Source: Catonia carolina (lineage: Eukaryota > Arthropoda > Insecta > Hemiptera > Achilidae). From it: DNA of 64,000 nt. The notes beneath the pieces are model-generated. The model was not told the origin of the DNA. It saw only the letters and a program-made list of their open reading frames with translations, and searched no databases. The stretch covers positions 18,269,715 through 18,333,714 of the forward strand of contig JAQMRL010000012.1 of NCBI GenBank assembly GCA_035578175.1. The letters are read 5' to 3'. Made by a program: the position numbers and the translations under genes. Below are positions 61,796 through 64,000 of the stretch, piece by piece (position 1 is the first letter of the stretch; the number at the start of each line of letters is the position of its first letter).

Positions 61796-63605
61796 ACTTT
61801 CTCTTGCCTATATGAATATATTGGAAGGAAAGTAGTGTTTTCATGTCGATTTTTCAAAATCGAGTTTTCACTGGATCTACTCGTTTTCAGACCCCCTGAA
61901 TCCAAAAAACATTTTTTTAGTGATTGGTCTGTGTGTGTGTGTGTGAACAGAACATTGTACGAACTTTATATTTAAAACTTAAGTTACATACCACTACCGG
62001 ACCCGACCCAAACATTTTCATCAAAATCAGTCAATCGAAAGTAGTAGTTTATTCGTGTAATTTTTCACTTTTTTGCGATTTTCTCAAAAACTGGTCCTAC
62101 GATTTTTATCGCCTGGTTTACTAAATGTTTTATGCTCTACAAGATAGGGTAGGCACCATGTTTGCTGAAATTCTTGGTGAGGCTGTTTTCACGTAAAAAA
62201 ATTGTTTTTTTAAGATTACGGCTTTAATATGCATTTTAGCGCAAAAATTTATATAATAAAAATCTGGTGTGAAACACTCACTCGACTTTCTCTTGCCAAT
62301 ATGAAAAATTACCAATATAACCTAATATTAGCAATGAGACATTAGAAATAAACAAAAAACATAACCTAATTTTAATCATGAGTGAAAGATGCAAAATGAA
62401 AATCAACCTGTTTGGCTTAAAAATACGGAAAATCACTCTTTTACGCTAAACTAGGCTCTGTAGAGAAAAATGCTCTAAATAAAAGTTGTTGATCGTTTAA
62501 TTTCCTATAAATTTGATTATATACTCTTTTGTCGTAAAATGCATACTAAGGCCGAAATCTTAAAAAAGTTATTTTCTCACGTTTTCGTAAGAAAAAACCA
62601 AAAATTACTAATTACTGCTAAACTAAGCGTTATACAAAAAATGTGTGAAATAAAAGTTGTAGGATTTGAAATTTTCTACAACTTTTGCTACATACATTTT
62701 TGCGCTAAAATGCATATTAAAGCCGTGATCTTAAAAAAACCAATTTTTTTATGACAAAACAGCCTCACCAAGAATTTCAGCAAACATGCCGTCTACTCTA
62801 TCTAGTAGAGCATAAAAAACTTAGTAAACCAGGCGATTGTAAAAAATCGTAGGACCAGTTTTTGAGAAAATCGCAAAAAACTGAAAAATTACACGAATAA
62901 ACTACTACTTCCAGTTGACCGATTTTAATGAAAATGTTCGTGTTAGGTCCGGTAGTGGTATGTAACTTAAATTTCAAATTTCAAGTTCATACAATGTTTC
63001 GTTCTGGAGATATTCTGTTCACAGACACACACACACACAGACCAATCACTAAAAACATGTTTTTTTGGGTTCAGGGGAAAACTTGTAGATCCGGTGAAAA
63101 CTCTATTTCAAAATTCGACATGAAAACAATACTTTCCTTCCTATATATTCATATAGGCAAGAGAAAGTAAAAAATTTAGAGAATTTAAAATCCTACAACT
63201 TTTATTTCAAACATTTTTTTGTATAATGCTTAGTTTAGCGGTATTTAGTGATTTTCTGTTTTTTTTTTTTTCACGAAAACGAATGAAAAATTGATTTTTT
63301 AAGATTTCGGCGTTAGTATGCATTTTATGACAAAAGTGTAGATAATCAAATTTATAGGAAATTAAAAGATCTACAACTTTTATTCAGGGCAATTTTCTCT
63401 TTGGAGCCTAGTTTAGCGGGGTGAGAGTGATTTTCCGTGTTTTTAAGCCACCAAACTGAGGTCGATTTTCATTTTGCGTCTTTTACTCATGATTTAAATA
63501 AGGTTATGTTTTTTGAGGTTAGTTTTTTGTTTATTTCTAATGTTTGGTTTATTGTTAATTATTTGCATTGGTGAGAGAAAGTTGTGTTAGTGTTTCACAC
63601 CAGAT
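61796..63605 (+). mobile_element. HINE-family element interrupted by another HINE
   Basis: Left part 61796-62261 with ACTTTCTCTTGCC and a short GT run (61930-61944). The right part resumes at about 63169 with the TTTAGAGAATTTAAAATCCT block and ends CACCAGAT at 63605. Without the insert the copy is about 900 bp, with a conserved hairpin (GTGTTAGTGTTTCACAC, one change in the stem). Confidence 0.9.
62262..63168 (-). mobile_element. Full-length HINE nested in a HINE
   Basis: Left boundary ATCTGGTGTGAAACACTCAC (reverse of the 3' end), right boundary GGCAAGAGAAAGT. Includes an (AC)n run at 63026-63039, the minus-strand form of the GT site. It is inserted at an A-run of the host copy (ATAATAAAA | TTTAGAG), with no target duplication beyond A's. 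Confidence 0.92.
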
Positions 63606-63609
63606 TTTT

Positions 63610-64000
63610 TTTTATCATTTATTGAACCCAAATTTACAATCTCTAGAACTTTTCAAAGTACTCCCCTCCCAACCCAATAGACATTTTCCAATGCTTCTAC
63701 CATCCCTTGAAGGGGCCTTAATAGGGACCTCTCATAGACCATCGAAGCTTCTTTTACCCTCTCCAGTGTCTTGTGGTTATGTTTCAGTGTTCGTTTTATC
63801 TTGGGAAACAAAAGGTCCGCTGAAACAAAAGAATTTCAGATTTGGTTTATTAGCATTCAAGCTATTCCTGGCTTTTCAACAAGTGTTGTTCTCATGTCAA
63901 ATTTCTCTGTTTAAATATGGTGAAAAACTAATTTGGGTCTGTTATTTTCTCCGGCTAACATTCACACTTTATTTTTTGATCGCTGTCCAAAAGTTGTTCC
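63610..64000 (-). pseudogene. Mariner-like remnant, second copy of the 5165-5920 family, cut by window end
   Basis: Shares CCAATGCTTC, GGGACCTCTCATAGACC, CATCGAAGCTTCTTTTAC and later blocks with 5220-5600, with small deletions and many frameshifts. It begins right after the HINE end at 63605. The HTH part would continue past the window. Confidence 0.75.

Noticed and set aside
62539..62754. 71-aa frame ([10 protein letters not shown]...), and similar frames in other HINE copies
   Set aside because: It recurs only as a shadow of the non-coding HINE family, is broken in most copies and has no domain. DINE/HINE elements are non-coding.
1..64000. CRISPR arrays, bacterial operons, rRNA genes
   Set aside because: None seen. 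Tandem repeats here are satellites or transposon parts without regular spacers, and all real genes are spliced.

Overview
The window is AT-rich, intron-rich animal DNA, most likely from an insect. The evidence is two split host genes with GT-AG introns, a TATCGATA (DRE-type) promoter motif, and many mariner, piggyBac, Jockey-like and Penelope-like remnants. Hemiptera would fit the repeat load, but the sequence alone does not prove the order.

Host genes. (1) GTF2H2 (TFIIH subunit p44/Ssl1) lies on the minus strand from 32684 to 15709. It has six coding exons with consistent phases and gives an uninterrupted 402-aa protein; its introns are packed with transposons. (2) A plus-strand gene starts at 47266 with a 389-aa acidic exon and splices in phase to 52130, where a THAP zinc finger is encoded. 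It continues past 52487 into exons I could not find. Both translation starts sit just after a splice acceptor, so both genes need upstream non-coding exons. The stretch at about 36.76-37.28 kb has housekeeping-promoter motifs and lies between the two genes, so it may be a shared divergent promoter.

Everything else is mostly mobile DNA. The dominant repeat is a roughly 0.9-kb family (13 or more copies, both strands). It has 13-bp subterminal inverted repeats (ACTTTCTCTTGCC / GGCAAGAGAAAGT), a perfect hairpin just before the 3' end, an internal (GT)n tract of variable length and no visible target-site duplication. This is the architecture of non-autonomous Helentrons (DINE-1/HINE, rolling-circle elements). 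Below it is called the HINE family. Some copies are nested, some carry SINEs or a MITE, and one cluster at 42.6-44.1 kb is tandemly amplified with its flank.

Layout. 0-11 kb: short tandem repeat, decayed piggyBac, several mariners and LINE pieces, two HINEs. 11-15.3 kb: Harbinger-like element, Penelope-like element (RT plus GIY-YIG) and an internally deleted LINE. 15.7-32.7 kb: GTF2H2 with SINEs, a piggyBac-type MITE, a TA-MITE, LINEs and a 147-bp satellite. 32.7-36 kb: mariner, Jockey piece, 171-bp satellite. 36.7-47 kb: promoter candidate, LINE, LTR-retrotransposon remnant, piggyBac-derived element, HINE tandem array. 47.2-52.5 kb: THAP gene. 52.5-64 kb: LINE, pogo-type MITE, a 2.55-kb nested giant inverted repeat, a nearly full-length mariner, and a HINE inserted inside a HINE.
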